Origin: Acidobacteriota bacterium
GTDB lineage: Bacteria; Acidobacteriota; Terriglobia; Terriglobales; Acidobacteriaceae
DNA: 64,000 nucleotides
Reading direction: 5' to 3'
NCBI GenBank assembly: GCA_023410055.1
Contig: JAEYQK010000024.1
Location: 1-64,000, forward strand
Below the pieces are notes generated by a model. The model saw only the letters and a list, made by a program, of their open reading frames with translations, made no database searches and was not told the origin of the DNA. Positions within the stretch are counted from its first letter, which is position 1, and the number at the start of each line of letters is the position of its first letter. A program made the translations under genes and the position numbers. Below, piece by piece: positions 50,879 to 59,996 of the stretch.

Positions 50879-51454
50879 TCAGAAGCGAAATTGTGGTCCG
50901 AAGGTGATTCGGAGGTTGTGGTTCGCACCACGATCGAAGTACATTAGGTCGCCGATATCAAGGCGCAATCCGATCGGGCCGAGGAAGCCTTCGATGCCAC
51001 CTCCAGGATAGAAAACGCCATTTGTGTCACCACCCGAAATCTGGGTGAAAGCGCTTCCCGCGCCAGTAAGAATGCGCGAACGATTGTTGACGCTGAAATT
51101 AAGAAACCCACCTTTGGCGGTGAAAAACACCCGCACTGGGCCACTAGTCCCGATCTTGGGGCCGAACAGACCGTGCAACAATCTCAGGTCGGTTCTGCTC
51201 GTGGTGAGTGTTCCACCGGTGACCGTGCCGGTAGTGAACGCCTTCCCGAAGTCGTACGATATTTCGCCTTCGAGTTGAACGTGCTTGGTTGCATTGAACC
51301 CGACACGGCCACCAAGGCCCCAGTAGTTCGCATCATTCGCATTGTGGAGTCTGACGTAGTCGGCGAAAGCTCCTATTTCTCCGTGATTCTGTGCAAACGC
51401 GGCGGACGCCGAGAGTACCAGCGCAAAGACCGCCACCAACGCTTTCCGTTTCAT
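50879..51454 (-). CDS. Small outer-membrane beta-barrel protein
   Basis: About 191 residues from ATG 51454, chosen because it gives a normal signal peptide MKRKALVAVFALVLSASAAFAQ with GGAG 10-13 bp upstream; the frame runs upstream to 51631 without sense. Strands alternate through NHGEIGAFADYVRL, YWGLGGRVGFNATKHVQLEGEISYDF, RVFFTAKGGFLNFSV and LRLDIGDLMYF, closing with LRITFGPQFRF, whose final Phe is the outer-membrane insertion signal. It is of the OmpA-barrel/OMP_b-brl size class. It resembles the barrel at 19438-20094 in segment order. No function is suggested by neighbours (tRNA and aroA). Confidence 0.8.
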   Translation of the reverse strand: MKRKALVAVFALVLSASAAFAQNHGEIGAFADYVRLHNANDANYWGLGGRVGFNATKHVQLEGEISYDFGKAFTTGTVTGGTLTTSRTDLRLLHGLFGPKIGTSGPVRVFFTAKGGFLNFSVNNRSRILTGAGSAFTQISGGDTNGVFYPGGGIEGFLGPIGLRLDIGDLMYFDRGANHNLRITFGPQFRF

Positions 51455-51633
51455 TTGTCTTTCTTCTCCTGGCATGTCCCCGCCCCGCGAGCGCATGGTC
51501 GCGGAGATCGAGGCCGATCTCTTGGAACATCGAGTGATTGGATGGTCGCTGCTACTCAGGGGTGGGCTGAAGTGGGGGGAAGAATGTCTCGCGAGACGAG
51601 ATGCTGCTGCTCCGAACCAGGAGCAGCACACTC

Positions 51634-52950
51634 TCAGCGTTCGATGATACCTTCGAGCGTTTGGAAAAACTCCGGGAACGATATACGTGCAGCATCGGCA
51701 CCGCGGATCACCGTTTCGCCGTTAGCACGCAGGGCGGACACAGAGAACGCCATCGCAATCCGGTGGTCGTCAAAGGAGTCGATCTTGGCACCCCGCAACT
51801 GCTGTCCTCCAGGAACACGTAGACCGTCTTCAAACTCTTCAACCGTAGCTCCCATCGCCCTCAGGTTTGCAGCAACAGAGGCGATGCGATCGGATTCTTT
51901 TACGCGCAGTTCGCGTGCATCCCGGATCTCAATTCCCTTCTCTGTGTATGGCGCAATTGCTGCCAGAACTGGCAGTTCGTCTATCAATGCAGCTGAAGTA
52001 GCCCCGTCTATTCTGAGGCCCTTCAATGCACCGGACTGCACATTCACGGCCCCCGTGGGCTCGCCGTGATGCTCTTCCAACTGCAGGACATTCACCTTCA
52101 GCCCAAGTGCAACCATCACATCGAGCAACGCAGCTCGGGTGGGATTCAGCAGTAGGTTCTCAAAGAAAAGGTCGGAGTCCGGAAAGATCGCGGCAGCGCA
52201 CAGAAAGAATGCCGCCGTCGAAATGTCGCCAGGTATGGTTGCTTCGATAGCATGCAACTGCTGTCCGCCACGGATCGAACTTACGTATCCACTCACCGAC
52301 CCATCGGAGTTTCGGGCGACCTCGCGCCCGACTTCCGCGCCGAAAGCAGTTAGCGCCACTTCACTGTGATCGCGCGTTCGCACAGGCTCAGTAACGCTGG
52401 TTGAACCGTCAGCATAGAGTCCGGCAAACAGCACAGCCGACTTGACCTGTGCACTTGCTACTTCCATCTTGTAATCGATTGCATTCAGTTCTGCGCCTTG
52501 GATTCGTAACGGCGGCCGCCCATCGTTTGTCTGAACGCGAGCGCCCATTCGCGCAAGCGGCTCCATAACGCGTCGCATCGGGCGTCGTGACAAAGAATCG
52601 TCACCGAAAAGCTCCGTCTCAAATGGCTGACCGGCGAGAATCCCAGACATCATCCGCATCGTTGAACCGGAGTTTCCGCAGTCCAGCGGCGCACTCGGGG
52701 CGCACAGAATCGGCCCTCTTCCTGCAATCTCGACGCTTGATCCACTCCGAACAACTGTTGCGCCAAGTGCGTCAATACATGCCAGAGTACTTGCGCAATC
52801 AGCACCGGTAGAGAAGTTCTGGAGCTTCGTCGTTCCGTCCGCGATCGCTGCCAACATCGCATAACGATGTGAAATTGATTTATCTCCCGGCAATTTCAGC
52901 GTGCCCTTGATACCCTTCGCCGGCTTGACCACAACGTCGGTGTTTTTCAT
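51634..52950 (-). CDS. aroA: 3-phosphoshikimate 1-carboxyvinyltransferase (EPSP synthase)
   Basis: 438 residues from ATG 52950 (MKNTDVVVKPAKGIKG), which is the family start; the frame continues 64 codons upstream with no recognisable sequence. The enzyme joins phosphoenolpyruvate to shikimate-3-phosphate. Signatures: LPGDKSISHRYAMLAAIADG near 20-39, DCGNSGSTMRMMSGILAG near 93-110 and LRVKESDRIASVAANL near 342-357, with the final DDHRIAMAFSVSAL. Because alanine at the GNSGSTMRM position replaces other variants, class I-type sequence is suggested, but not certain. aroB is 30 kb away, so shikimate genes are dispersed. Confidence 0.95.
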   Translation of the reverse strand: MKNTDVVVKPAKGIKGTLKLPGDKSISHRYAMLAAIADGTTKLQNFSTGADCASTLACIDALGATVVRSGSSVEIAGRGPILCAPSAPLDCGNSGSTMRMMSGILAGQPFETELFGDDSLSRRPMRRVMEPLARMGARVQTNDGRPPLRIQGAELNAIDYKMEVASAQVKSAVLFAGLYADGSTSVTEPVRTRDHSEVALTAFGAEVGREVARNSDGSVSGYVSSIRGGQQLHAIEATIPGDISTAAFFLCAAAIFPDSDLFFENLLLNPTRAALLDVMVALGLKVNVLQLEEHHGEPTGAVNVQSGALKGLRIDGATSAALIDELPVLAAIAPYTEKGIEIRDARELRVKESDRIASVAANLRAMGATVEEFEDGLRVPGGQQLRGAKIDSFDDHRIAMAFSVSALRANGETVIRGADAARISFPEFFQTLEGIIER

Positions 52951-53143
52951 GTCTGTCACTATCAACTTTTTGATTGGTACTGTTCTGTCCAATATACATT
53001 CAGTTGGGCAACTAAATACTCCCCGTTTCATCTCAGCCACGTAGCGCGGATGTTTGATCGCGCCGGGCTTCGACGTGAAGACTGAGTGATCCCTGGCACC
53101 CTGTTCCCGAACGAGCTCGTTTACTTTTGTTGCAGGTAGCACA

Positions 53144-54190
53144 ATGCTTTACCGGGATTGGGTCTTCACAACCGCAGCCGCAGTGTTGTTAGCTTTCACG
53201 CCTTCCGTTTACGGACAGGCGTTTCCCTCAAGTGATGGCTTAATGAGCATTCCCGACAGCTCTGGATGGGAATCGGCACGCACCGTTATGTCGCAAGCAG
53301 CTATCAGTGGAAACGTTTATGGAGAGCGCAACTCTCCCATTGGCGACGCGAAAATCGAAATCAGAAATCTGCAGAGTGGGCGGACGACAGCATACGGGTA
53401 CACTAGCCCAAGTGGCGGCTTCGAACTTTCGGATTTGCCTCCGGGATATTACGATGTGATCGCCACGTCGGGCCTGTCAGAAACCCACGAACAAGTGAGA
53501 ATGGAAGGAAGCCCGGTTCAACTGACGCTTCGGTTATCCCGCGATCCGAATCCAACGGCGAAAGGCAGTAGCACCGTTTCTGTCCAGCAACTGCGCATTC
53601 CCAACAAGGCACAGAACGCTCTGGAGAAGGCGCAAGACTACTTCAACAAGGGCAAATTGGATCAGGCTCGTGAACAGCTTGCGAAAGCCCTCTCCGCGGA
53701 TCCTACATACTCTGACGCCTTCGCTCTGCGCGGCATAATGGCCCTGCACGACGGCAACACTGAGGCCGCGATCAGTGATCTGGATCATGCGATTCAGACG
53801 GATCATAACAACGCGATGGCCTATGTGGCCATGGGATCCGCTTACAACCAGAAGAGCCAGTTCGACGATGCGCAGCGAGAGCTTGAGATGGCGGAGTCGC
53901 TCAATCCGGCTCTCTGGCAGACTCATTTTGAACTAGCGAAGGCAAAACTTGGAAAGGGCGATCACGCAGCCGCGATGCAAGAGGCCAACAGGGCTCAAAC
54001 ACTTCTTGGGCCCCGCCCTTTCGGTCCCATGGAAGCGTTGCGAGGCCAGATAACGGCTGGGATGAAGGCATCTGCCAATGCGGGTATCGAACTTCAGAAA
54101 CCCCTGAACGAGGACAAAGACAATTCCGCTGTTTCTGGGGATAGGGACTTGACGGAACAGAACAAGCCGTCTGCCGATTCGACGAACTAG
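53144..54190 (+). CDS. Secreted TPR protein with carboxypeptidase-regulatory-like domain
   Basis: A 348-residue protein with a signal peptide (about 1-25, SVYGQ). A carboxypeptidase-regulatory-like domain follows at about 53-130 (ISGNVYGERNSPIGDAKIEI, SGGFELSDLPPGYYDVIATS). Then three to four TPR units cover about 155-300: AQNALEKAQDYFNKGKLDQA, AFALRGIMALHDGNTEAA, AYVAMGSAYNQKSQFDDA, THFELAKAKLGKGDHAAA. A polar tail follows. This domain pair is frequent in Acidobacteriota. It is probably periplasmic or outer-membrane-attached. It ends with a stop that overlaps the stop of the next, convergent gene by CTAG. Confidence 0.85.
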   Translation: MLYRDWVFTTAAAVLLAFTPSVYGQAFPSSDGLMSIPDSSGWESARTVMSQAAISGNVYGERNSPIGDAKIEIRNLQSGRTTAYGYTSPSGGFELSDLPPGYYDVIATSGLSETHEQVRMEGSPVQLTLRLSRDPNPTAKGSSTVSVQQLRIPNKAQNALEKAQDYFNKGKLDQAREQLAKALSADPTYSDAFALRGIMALHDGNTEAAISDLDHAIQTDHNNAMAYVAMGSAYNQKSQFDDAQRELEMAESLNPALWQTHFELAKAKLGKGDHAAAMQEANRAQTLLGPRPFGPMEALRGQITAGMKASANAGIELQKPLNEDKDNSAVSGDRDLTEQNKPSADSTN

Positions 54191-54573
54191 GGATTCTGTT
54201 TCAATATCTCTGGCGAAACCTCCGTTGCTTTCACGGTGAACTCGAATCTGGGGGTGCCCGCGCCGCGCCCCCAGCGATTCACTTCCCAGTGCGCACGAAT
54301 GAACTTAAGCTCGGAGTTCTGCGAAAGATCAAGCAGAATGGGCAGCTGCCCCCGGTAGAAGCATTGAGGAAAACTAGCAAGTGGTTTTCCTTCCCAGGTT
54401 TCACCGTCCACCGATCCCCAGAGAGTCACATCGATCGACTCTTGTTCAATTGCGTCAGTGATTCTCAGTAAGACCAGCAGGGTTCGGTTCTGGGCACCGC
54501 TGACTTCAACGGACTCGCCGTCACCTTTGGCAGTTACAACAGTCTTCTCAGGGACAAGATAAGCTTCAAACAT
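54187..54573 (-). CDS. Conserved hypothetical protein (beta-sandwich-like)
   Basis: 128 residues from ATG 54573 (MFEAYLVPEKTVVTAKGDGESVEVSG). The frame is open further upstream to 54828 but that part lacks the pattern. The protein has predominantly beta segments: ENRTLLVLLRITDAIEQESIDVTLWGSVDG-type pattern (TLLVLLRITDAIEQESIDV), QCFYRGQLPILLDLSQ, LKFIRAHWEVNRWGRGAGTPRFEF. I recall this pattern as a family widely kept in Acidobacteriota with no known function, but could not confirm it. It has no signal peptide, so it is probably cytoplasmic. It is divergent from asd with 171 bp between, and its stop overlaps the stop of the TPR gene. Confidence 0.7.
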   Translation of the reverse strand: MFEAYLVPEKTVVTAKGDGESVEVSGAQNRTLLVLLRITDAIEQESIDVTLWGSVDGETWEGKPLASFPQCFYRGQLPILLDLSQNSELKFIRAHWEVNRWGRGAGTPRFEFTVKATEVSPEILKQNP

Positions 54574-54744
54574 GGCCGAGTTGATTCTAGCAAACAGAGT
54601 ACAGCACACTGGTGCTTGTTTTCCGCGCGCGGCCACATCGATTTTTCCGATGCTTCCCTTCCGCATTACGCAAGAGGCGAATCCAGCTGTATGGTTTATG
54701 ATTGAGGAACACAGTTTTGGCGATTCTTGCCTACATACAGACGA

Positions 54745-55800
54745 ATGGAACAGAAAAAGATCCCAGTTGGAATCCTTGGCGCTACCGGTGTAGTCGGTCA
54801 GCGCTTCATACAACTTCTTGAGCACCATCCGTGGTTCGAGGTGGCCTGGCTGGCGGCATCCGACCGCTCGGCCGGACAGACGTATGCTAAAGCGGCGCGT
54901 TGGCGCCTGAAGACAGCCATTCCGAAGCGCGTGGCCGAGATGGTCGTTTCACAGCCCGATCCAAAGACAGCGCCGAAGGTGATCTTCGCCGCGCTCGACA
55001 GCAAGATTGCCGCCGAGTTGGAGCCCCAGTTCGCGGAAGCCGGCTGCGCTGTCGTTTCCAATTCCAGCGCACTACGCATGTATCCCGACGTGCCGCTCGT
55101 GATCCCCGAAGTCAATGCCGACCACATGGCGCTGATTTCCGGCCAGCAGTGGCGCAAAACGTCCGGCGGATTCGCTGTGACGAATCCCAACTGCTCGGTC
55201 ATCGGACTGGTGATGGCGCTGGCTCCGCTACATCATGCGTTTGGAATCGAGAAAGTATTCGTCGTCACCATGCAGGCTGTCAGCGGTGCGGGATATCCGG
55301 GCGTGGCTTCGCTCGATATTCTCGGCAACGTGATTCCCTACATCTCCAACGAAGAAGAAAAGATGGAAGAGGAAGCCAGAAAGCTCCTTGGCACTCTGAG
55401 CGGAAATTCGATCAACATGGCCGGGTTCGACATCAGCGCGCAATGCAACCGCGTCGCCGTTGAAGATGGTCACACCGAGTCGGTTTCGATCAAGTTGAAG
55501 AAGAAGGCAACGGCGGAAGAGATCCTAAAAGTATGGCAGCAGTACCGCGCCGTCCCGCAAGAACTTGATTTGCCGATGGCTCCTCCGGAACCGGTGATCT
55601 ATGACGCGGCGCCTGACCGCCCGCAGCCTCGCTTCGATCTTGAGCGCGGCAAGGGCATGGCTACCAGCGTTGGACGCCTACGCCCATGCGGCGTATTCGA
55701 CTGGAAGTTCACCGTGCTTTCGCATAACACGATCCGCGGAGCAGCGGGCGCGGCGTTGTTGAATGCCGAACTGCTGAAAGCGCAGGGTTACTTCGACTAG
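54745..55800 (+). CDS. asd: Aspartate-semialdehyde dehydrogenase
   Basis: 351 residues from ATG 54745 (MEQKKIPVGILGATGVVGQR); a TTG at 54727 is in frame but less likely. It makes aspartate semialdehyde for lysine, methionine and threonine. NADP-binding GATGVVGQ is near 12-19 and the catalytic Cys lies in TNPNCSVIG near 150-158, the archaeal/fungal-type form. QAVSGAGYPG and the FDISAQCNRVAVEDGHTE segment complete it. The gene starts the cluster asd-lysC-dapB-dapA. A 100-bp gap separates it from lysC. Its presence with lysC fits the first two steps of the aspartate family. Confidence 0.95.
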   Translation: MEQKKIPVGILGATGVVGQRFIQLLEHHPWFEVAWLAASDRSAGQTYAKAARWRLKTAIPKRVAEMVVSQPDPKTAPKVIFAALDSKIAAELEPQFAEAGCAVVSNSSALRMYPDVPLVIPEVNADHMALISGQQWRKTSGGFAVTNPNCSVIGLVMALAPLHHAFGIEKVFVVTMQAVSGAGYPGVASLDILGNVIPYISNEEEKMEEEARKLLGTLSGNSINMAGFDISAQCNRVAVEDGHTESVSIKLKKKATAEEILKVWQQYRAVPQELDLPMAPPEPVIYDAAPDRPQPRFDLERGKGMATSVGRLRPCGVFDWKFTVLSHNTIRGAAGAALLNAELLKAQGYFD

Positions 55801-55902
55801 TGTGGCCCGTTCAAGTATGAGCTTGGCTTGAGCGGTATTACAATTCAGGGTTGAGTGATGGCACGGTTCTTACCGTGCCGTTTCAATGCAGGGTCTCTTC
55901 AG

Positions 55903-57276
55903 ATGATTGTGATGAAATTTGGCGGCACCTCGGTTGGGGACGCCACAGCTATCGACCGCGTCGCGTGCATCGTTCGCGCACGATTGGCTGAAAAACCGGT
56001 GGTGGTAGTCAGCGCCATGTCGAAAGTCACCGACACGCTGATTGCAATGTCACAGGCCGCAGGCGCTGGCGACCGAGCCAAGGCACTCGAACTCTGCCGA
56101 GGACTTCGCGAACGCCACTACGCTGCCACCAGCGAGTTGCTGGGCACGACCGAGTTCACTGAAACTCACAAGGATCTCGAGAACGAGTTCAACCATCTTG
56201 ACGACCTGATCAGCGGCATCGCAGCCGTCGGCGAACTTACCGTGCGCACTACCGACAACGTGCTGTCGTATGGGGAACGCCTATCCAGCAAAATGGTCAC
56301 AGCGGCATTTGCGGTACGCGGCATGAATTCGGCTTTGGTGGACTCGCGCGAGGTCATCGTTACAGATAACCGCCACACCCGCGCCGTGCCGCAGTTCGAA
56401 GCCATCGATTCGCGCCTTCACAAGAGAGTACGCCCGCTGCTCGAACAGGGTCACGTGCCCGTGATGGGCGGCTTTATCGGCGCGACCGCCGACGGGGTTC
56501 CCACGACCATCGGTCGCGGCGGTTCGGATTTTTCTGCCGCTATCGTCGGAGCCGGACTCAACGCCACCCGCATCGAGATATGGACTGACGTCGACGGCAT
56601 GAAGACGACAGACCCGAATCTCTGTCCGGACGCGCACCGCATCAAGGTCATAAGCTTCGAAGAGGCCGCCGAACTAGCGTATTTCGGAGCCAAGGTTCTC
56701 CACCCTGCTACGCTACTGCCTGCCATCCAGAAGAACATTCCGGTGCTAGTGCTGAATTCCCGGAACCCGGAGAACGAAGGCACGCGGATTCAGGCGCAGG
56801 CTCCACCGTGTCGCAATCTGTTCAAAGCCGTCGCGATGAAGAAACGGATCACCGTAATCGACATCGTCGCGGCCCGAATGTTGATGGCACATGGGTTCTT
56901 GAAAACTCTGTTCGACATCTTCGACAAACATAAGTGCCCGGTAGATGTCGTTTCCACCTCGGAAGTGAGTGTCTCGCTCACGGTGGACTCGAACGAAGCC
57001 ATTCCGGCGATCGCCGCCGATCTTCAGGATCTCGCGGACGTGAAGTATGAGGGCCGCAAGGCTATCGTCTGCCTGGTCGGCGACAACGTGCGCGGCACAC
57101 CGGGGATCGCAGCCAAGACTTTCGCTGCCATCTCGGACATCAACGTGCGGATGATCTCCCAGGGCGCATCCGAAATAAACATCACCTTTGTCGTGGACGA
57201 AGACGATGCTCCCGAGGTGGTACGCCGACTGCACGCGACGTTCTTCAACGAAGTAGATCCGGAGGTCTTTGAATGA
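55903..57276 (+). CDS. lysC: Aspartate kinase
   Basis: About 457 residues from ATG 55903 (MIVMKFGGTSVGD); an in-frame GTG at 55855 adds 16 codons and neither start has a good ribosome site. The amino-acid-kinase domain (about 1-280) has KFGGTSVGD, VVVVSAMSKVTD, GGFIGAT and GRGGSDFSAAI. Two ACT domains follow (about 305-450: VIDIVAARMLMAHGFL, ISDINVRMISQGASEINITF), where lysine or threonine feedback binds. It phosphorylates aspartate. Its TGA overlaps the dapB ATG (ATGA, with GGAGG 8 bp upstream of the dapB start), so the two genes are coupled. Confidence 0.95.
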   Translation: MIVMKFGGTSVGDATAIDRVACIVRARLAEKPVVVVSAMSKVTDTLIAMSQAAGAGDRAKALELCRGLRERHYAATSELLGTTEFTETHKDLENEFNHLDDLISGIAAVGELTVRTTDNVLSYGERLSSKMVTAAFAVRGMNSALVDSREVIVTDNRHTRAVPQFEAIDSRLHKRVRPLLEQGHVPVMGGFIGATADGVPTTIGRGGSDFSAAIVGAGLNATRIEIWTDVDGMKTTDPNLCPDAHRIKVISFEEAAELAYFGAKVLHPATLLPAIQKNIPVLVLNSRNPENEGTRIQAQAPPCRNLFKAVAMKKRITVIDIVAARMLMAHGFLKTLFDIFDKHKCPVDVVSTSEVSVSLTVDSNEAIPAIAADLQDLADVKYEGRKAIVCLVGDNVRGTPGIAAKTFAAISDINVRMISQGASEINITFVVDEDDAPEVVRRLHATFFNEVDPEVFE

Positions 57277-57959
57277 ACATCCTCGTACTCGGAAAAGGCA
57301 AAACCGGGTCTCTCGTAGCCGAAATCGCCCAGCAGCGTGGTCATGCTGTGACATCCATTGACGAATTCGACAACGTGGATGGCTCGGCCCTGACTGCGGA
57401 AAAGCTGAGTTCCTATGACGTGGCGATCGACTTTACGGCTCCCAGCGCCGTGATGGGTAATATTCAGGCGCTCGCGAAAGCCGGCAAGAACATGGTGGTC
57501 GGAACGACTGGGTGGTATGACGAAATGCCCAATGTGCAGAAACTCGTGGAGCAGAGCGGGATCGGGTTCATCTACGGCTCGAACTTCTCGATTGGAATGA
57601 ATGTATTCTTCGAGATTGCGCGAACCGCGGCGGCAGCGCTGAAATACGGCTACCGGGGTGAGATTGCCGAACGCCATCACGTTACGAAGAAGGATGCCCC
57701 TTCAGGGACGGCGGTGATCATGCAGCGGATCGTGCAAGAAACAAGCGGAGAAGAGCTGAAGATCACCTCTGTACGCGAGGGAGATACGGTCGGCATGCAC
57801 GTCCTTGTGCTCGATTCCGATAACGACACGATGATGCTGACGCACGACGCCAAGAACCGGCGCGGCTTGGCGGAAGGAGCCGTTCTAGCTGCGGAGTGGA
57901 TTGCCGACAAGAAGGGTTTTCACGACTTCAAGCGGGTGTACCGCGAGATGAAGCCCTAG
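57273..57959 (+). CDS. dapB: 4-hydroxy-tetrahydrodipicolinate reductase
   Basis: A 228-residue short-form DapB that reduces the DapA product with NAD(P)H. The nucleotide loop is GKGKTG (7-12), not the GxxGRMG of the enterobacterial enzyme. IDFTAPSAV near 52 and VVGTTGW near 76-82 follow. The catalytic block is AERHHVTKKDAPSGTA near 131-146 (usual form EIHH-x-x-K-x-DAPSGT, here with Arg before HH). It overlaps lysC by four bases. Short DapB forms are known from several phyla; the length difference lies mainly in the N-terminal domain. Confidence 0.93.
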   Translation: MNILVLGKGKTGSLVAEIAQQRGHAVTSIDEFDNVDGSALTAEKLSSYDVAIDFTAPSAVMGNIQALAKAGKNMVVGTTGWYDEMPNVQKLVEQSGIGFIYGSNFSIGMNVFFEIARTAAAALKYGYRGEIAERHHVTKKDAPSGTAVIMQRIVQETSGEELKITSVREGDTVGMHVLVLDSDNDTMMLTHDAKNRRGLAEGAVLAAEWIADKKGFHDFKRVYREMKP

Positions 57960-58007
57960 GCAGATGCGACTGCTGGAATTGCGATAATCTATTCAAACGA
58001 GAAATCT

Positions 58008-58910
58008 ATGAACCTACGTGGATGTGGCACAGCTCTTGTAACGCCCTTCAAGGCAGACGGTTCGATCGATGAAGCCGCTTTACGATCCTTGGTCGCATGG
58101 CAGGTGGAATCCGGCATCGACTTTCTGGTCCCCTGCGGAACCACTGGCGAGACTCCGACGCTGGATCGAGACGAGTGGCTGCGGGTCATCGAGATCACGA
58201 TCGAAGTCACTGCTGGGCGCGTGCCGATTTTAGCTGGCGCGACCTCGAATGAGACTCGGGATGCCGTCAAGAAGGCCAAAACGCTGGCCGCAATCCGCGG
58301 AGTAGACGCTATCCTTACCGCCTCGCCTTACTACAACAAACCGACACAGGAAGGCCAGTACCTGCACTTCAAGGCGATCGCAGAGGCCGTAGACAAGCCG
58401 ATTGTTCTTTATAACGTTCCGGGACGCACGGGCACCAATCTTGAACCGGAGACGGTCGCGCGGCTTGCACAGGTTCCGAACATTCGCGCCGTGAAAGAAG
58501 CGAGCGGCAGCATCAACCAGATCGCCAATGTGCTCAACCTTGTACCGAGCGATTTCCTCGTCATCTCGGGTGACGACGCTATGACTCTGCCCGTAATTGC
58601 CGTCGGTGGCGTCGGTGTTATTTCCGTAGCTTCGAACGAGATCCCGGCTGAGATGACGCAGATGACCCAAGCCGCGCTCAACAACGATTGGGATAAAGCT
58701 CGTGCGCTCTTCCGCAAATACCTGGCTCTGATGCAGGCGAACTTTATTGAGTCCAGTCCGCTGCCAGTAAAAGCGGCGCTGGCGATGATGGGCAAGATCG
58801 AAGAGGTCTATCGGTTGCCATTGTGCGGGATGAAGAAAGATACACGGACGAAGCTTGAGAAGATCGTCACGGAAGCAGGGTTGTTGCAGAAGAATGTGGC
58901 TGCGCGATAG
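58008..58910 (+). CDS. dapA: 4-hydroxy-tetrahydrodipicolinate synthase
   Basis: A 300-residue TIM-barrel aldolase that joins pyruvate and aspartate semialdehyde. LVPCGTTGETPTLD near 41-54 and YNVPGRTGTNL near 134-144 carry the catalytic Thr/Tyr, and AVKEASGSINQI near 159-170 has the Schiff-base Lys. GDDAMTLPVIAVGGVGVISVASN near 186-208 is the normal end of the barrel. The stop TAG at 58908-58910 abuts the CTA stop of the convergent glycosyltransferase gene, leaving no intergenic base. It follows dapB by 48 bp. Confidence 0.95.
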   Translation: MNLRGCGTALVTPFKADGSIDEAALRSLVAWQVESGIDFLVPCGTTGETPTLDRDEWLRVIEITIEVTAGRVPILAGATSNETRDAVKKAKTLAAIRGVDAILTASPYYNKPTQEGQYLHFKAIAEAVDKPIVLYNVPGRTGTNLEPETVARLAQVPNIRAVKEASGSINQIANVLNLVPSDFLVISGDDAMTLPVIAVGGVGVISVASNEIPAEMTQMTQAALNNDWDKARALFRKYLALMQANFIESSPLPVKAALAMMGKIEEVYRLPLCGMKKDTRTKLEKIVTEAGLLQKNVAAR

Positions 58911-59996
58911 CTAGGCCGCCTTAGTATCCGCCTTCTTCCCCAGAATGCAACGGTAGAGGTTCTCGTACTCTGCCGCCATTCGCCGCGAATCAAAGAGTTG
59001 TTCAACGCGTGCGCGACATTGTTCAGGACTGATGTCGTTCACGCCTTTTGTCGCTTCGGCCATTTCCGCCGGCGAATCCACAATGAATCCCGTTAGCTTA
59101 TCCGAAACGACTTCGGGCAAAGCGCCACGCCGGAATGCGAGCACCGGCGTACCGCACGCCATCGCCTCCATGCCCACGAGCGAGCTGGTTTCATCGATCA
59201 ACGCCGGGATCAGTAGTGCACGGGCATTCTGAAGCAGGTTCAGCTTCTCCGTGAAGGATGGCTTTTGTATAAACTGCACTTTCACTCGCGCTCGTTCAAT
59301 GCGCGGCGCGACCTCTCGCGCGAAATACTGCTGATGATACGAAAACGGATATACCTGGCCGACGATGATCAGCGGTAGTCCGGCTTGCTCCGCCACGTCG
59401 ATAGCTACGTGAGTTCCCTTCTCCTCGCAAATCCTGCCCATCCAGAGCAGATAGTCGCGATTGGTGGTGCAAAAGGGAAATCGCGAAACATCGATGCCGT
59501 TCTCTATCAATCTTTGCATTCGCGGCAGGTGAGTGAAAGCATGCAATTGTGATTGTGAGACGCAGTTGAAAGAAACGTTGCCGGGGATTTCTGAGAAGGC
59601 ATTGCCGTCGTAAAGCTGCGGAGGCAGGTGCAGGGTAGCTAGAACGGGGGCTGGAATAGCTGAAGCGTACTTAAAGAAGTGGCCGCTTTTGTCGTGGACA
59701 AGGTCGAAACCGTCTCCTCGGCGCTGCACGTCTCGAATGAGATCAATGATCTTGGCCGTGTGCTCCCTGTCGCGCTCTTCGAAACGGTCTGGATCAGAAG
59801 CGGCCGCCCCGGTAGAAAGCAACTGTGCTGCGACCCGGGAACCTTCGCAGGCCGCCACGGTGGTCAGGTGACCGCGTGCATGCATCTCGCGCTCGAGAAT
59901 GCAGAGCATCTGCTCGGCACCTCCGGCGCTTTCGTCCGAGACGGGCAAGAGTGGATACGAGACGTAGAGAATGCGAAGCCGGTCATTCCGCGTCAT
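58911..59996 (-). CDS. Family 4 glycosyltransferase
   Basis: A 361-residue GT-B enzyme. The N-terminal domain shows ILYVSYPLLPVSDESAGGAEQ and the DLVHDKSGHFFKYA segment; the C-terminal donor-binding domain (about 185-345) has LLWMGRICEEKGTHVAIDVAEQ, ALLIPALIDETSSLVGMEAMACGTPVLAFRRGALPEVV in parts, with the E-x7-E motif (ETSSLVGME) of GT4. A sugar-nucleotide transferase of unknown acceptor. Its start overlaps the stop of the PIG-L deacetylase gene (ATGA), so the two form a unit. The pair recalls the GT/deacetylase pairs of mycothiol, bacillithiol and GPI-type pathways, although the family-specific motifs of BshA were not seen. Confidence 0.88.
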   Translation of the reverse strand: MTRNDRLRILYVSYPLLPVSDESAGGAEQMLCILEREMHARGHLTTVAACEGSRVAAQLLSTGAAASDPDRFEERDREHTAKIIDLIRDVQRRGDGFDLVHDKSGHFFKYASAIPAPVLATLHLPPQLYDGNAFSEIPGNVSFNCVSQSQLHAFTHLPRMQRLIENGIDVSRFPFCTTNRDYLLWMGRICEEKGTHVAIDVAEQAGLPLIIVGQVYPFSYHQQYFAREVAPRIERARVKVQFIQKPSFTEKLNLLQNARALLIPALIDETSSLVGMEAMACGTPVLAFRRGALPEVVSDKLTGFIVDSPAEMAEATKGVNDISPEQCRARVEQLFDSRRMAAEYENLYRCILGKKADTKAA

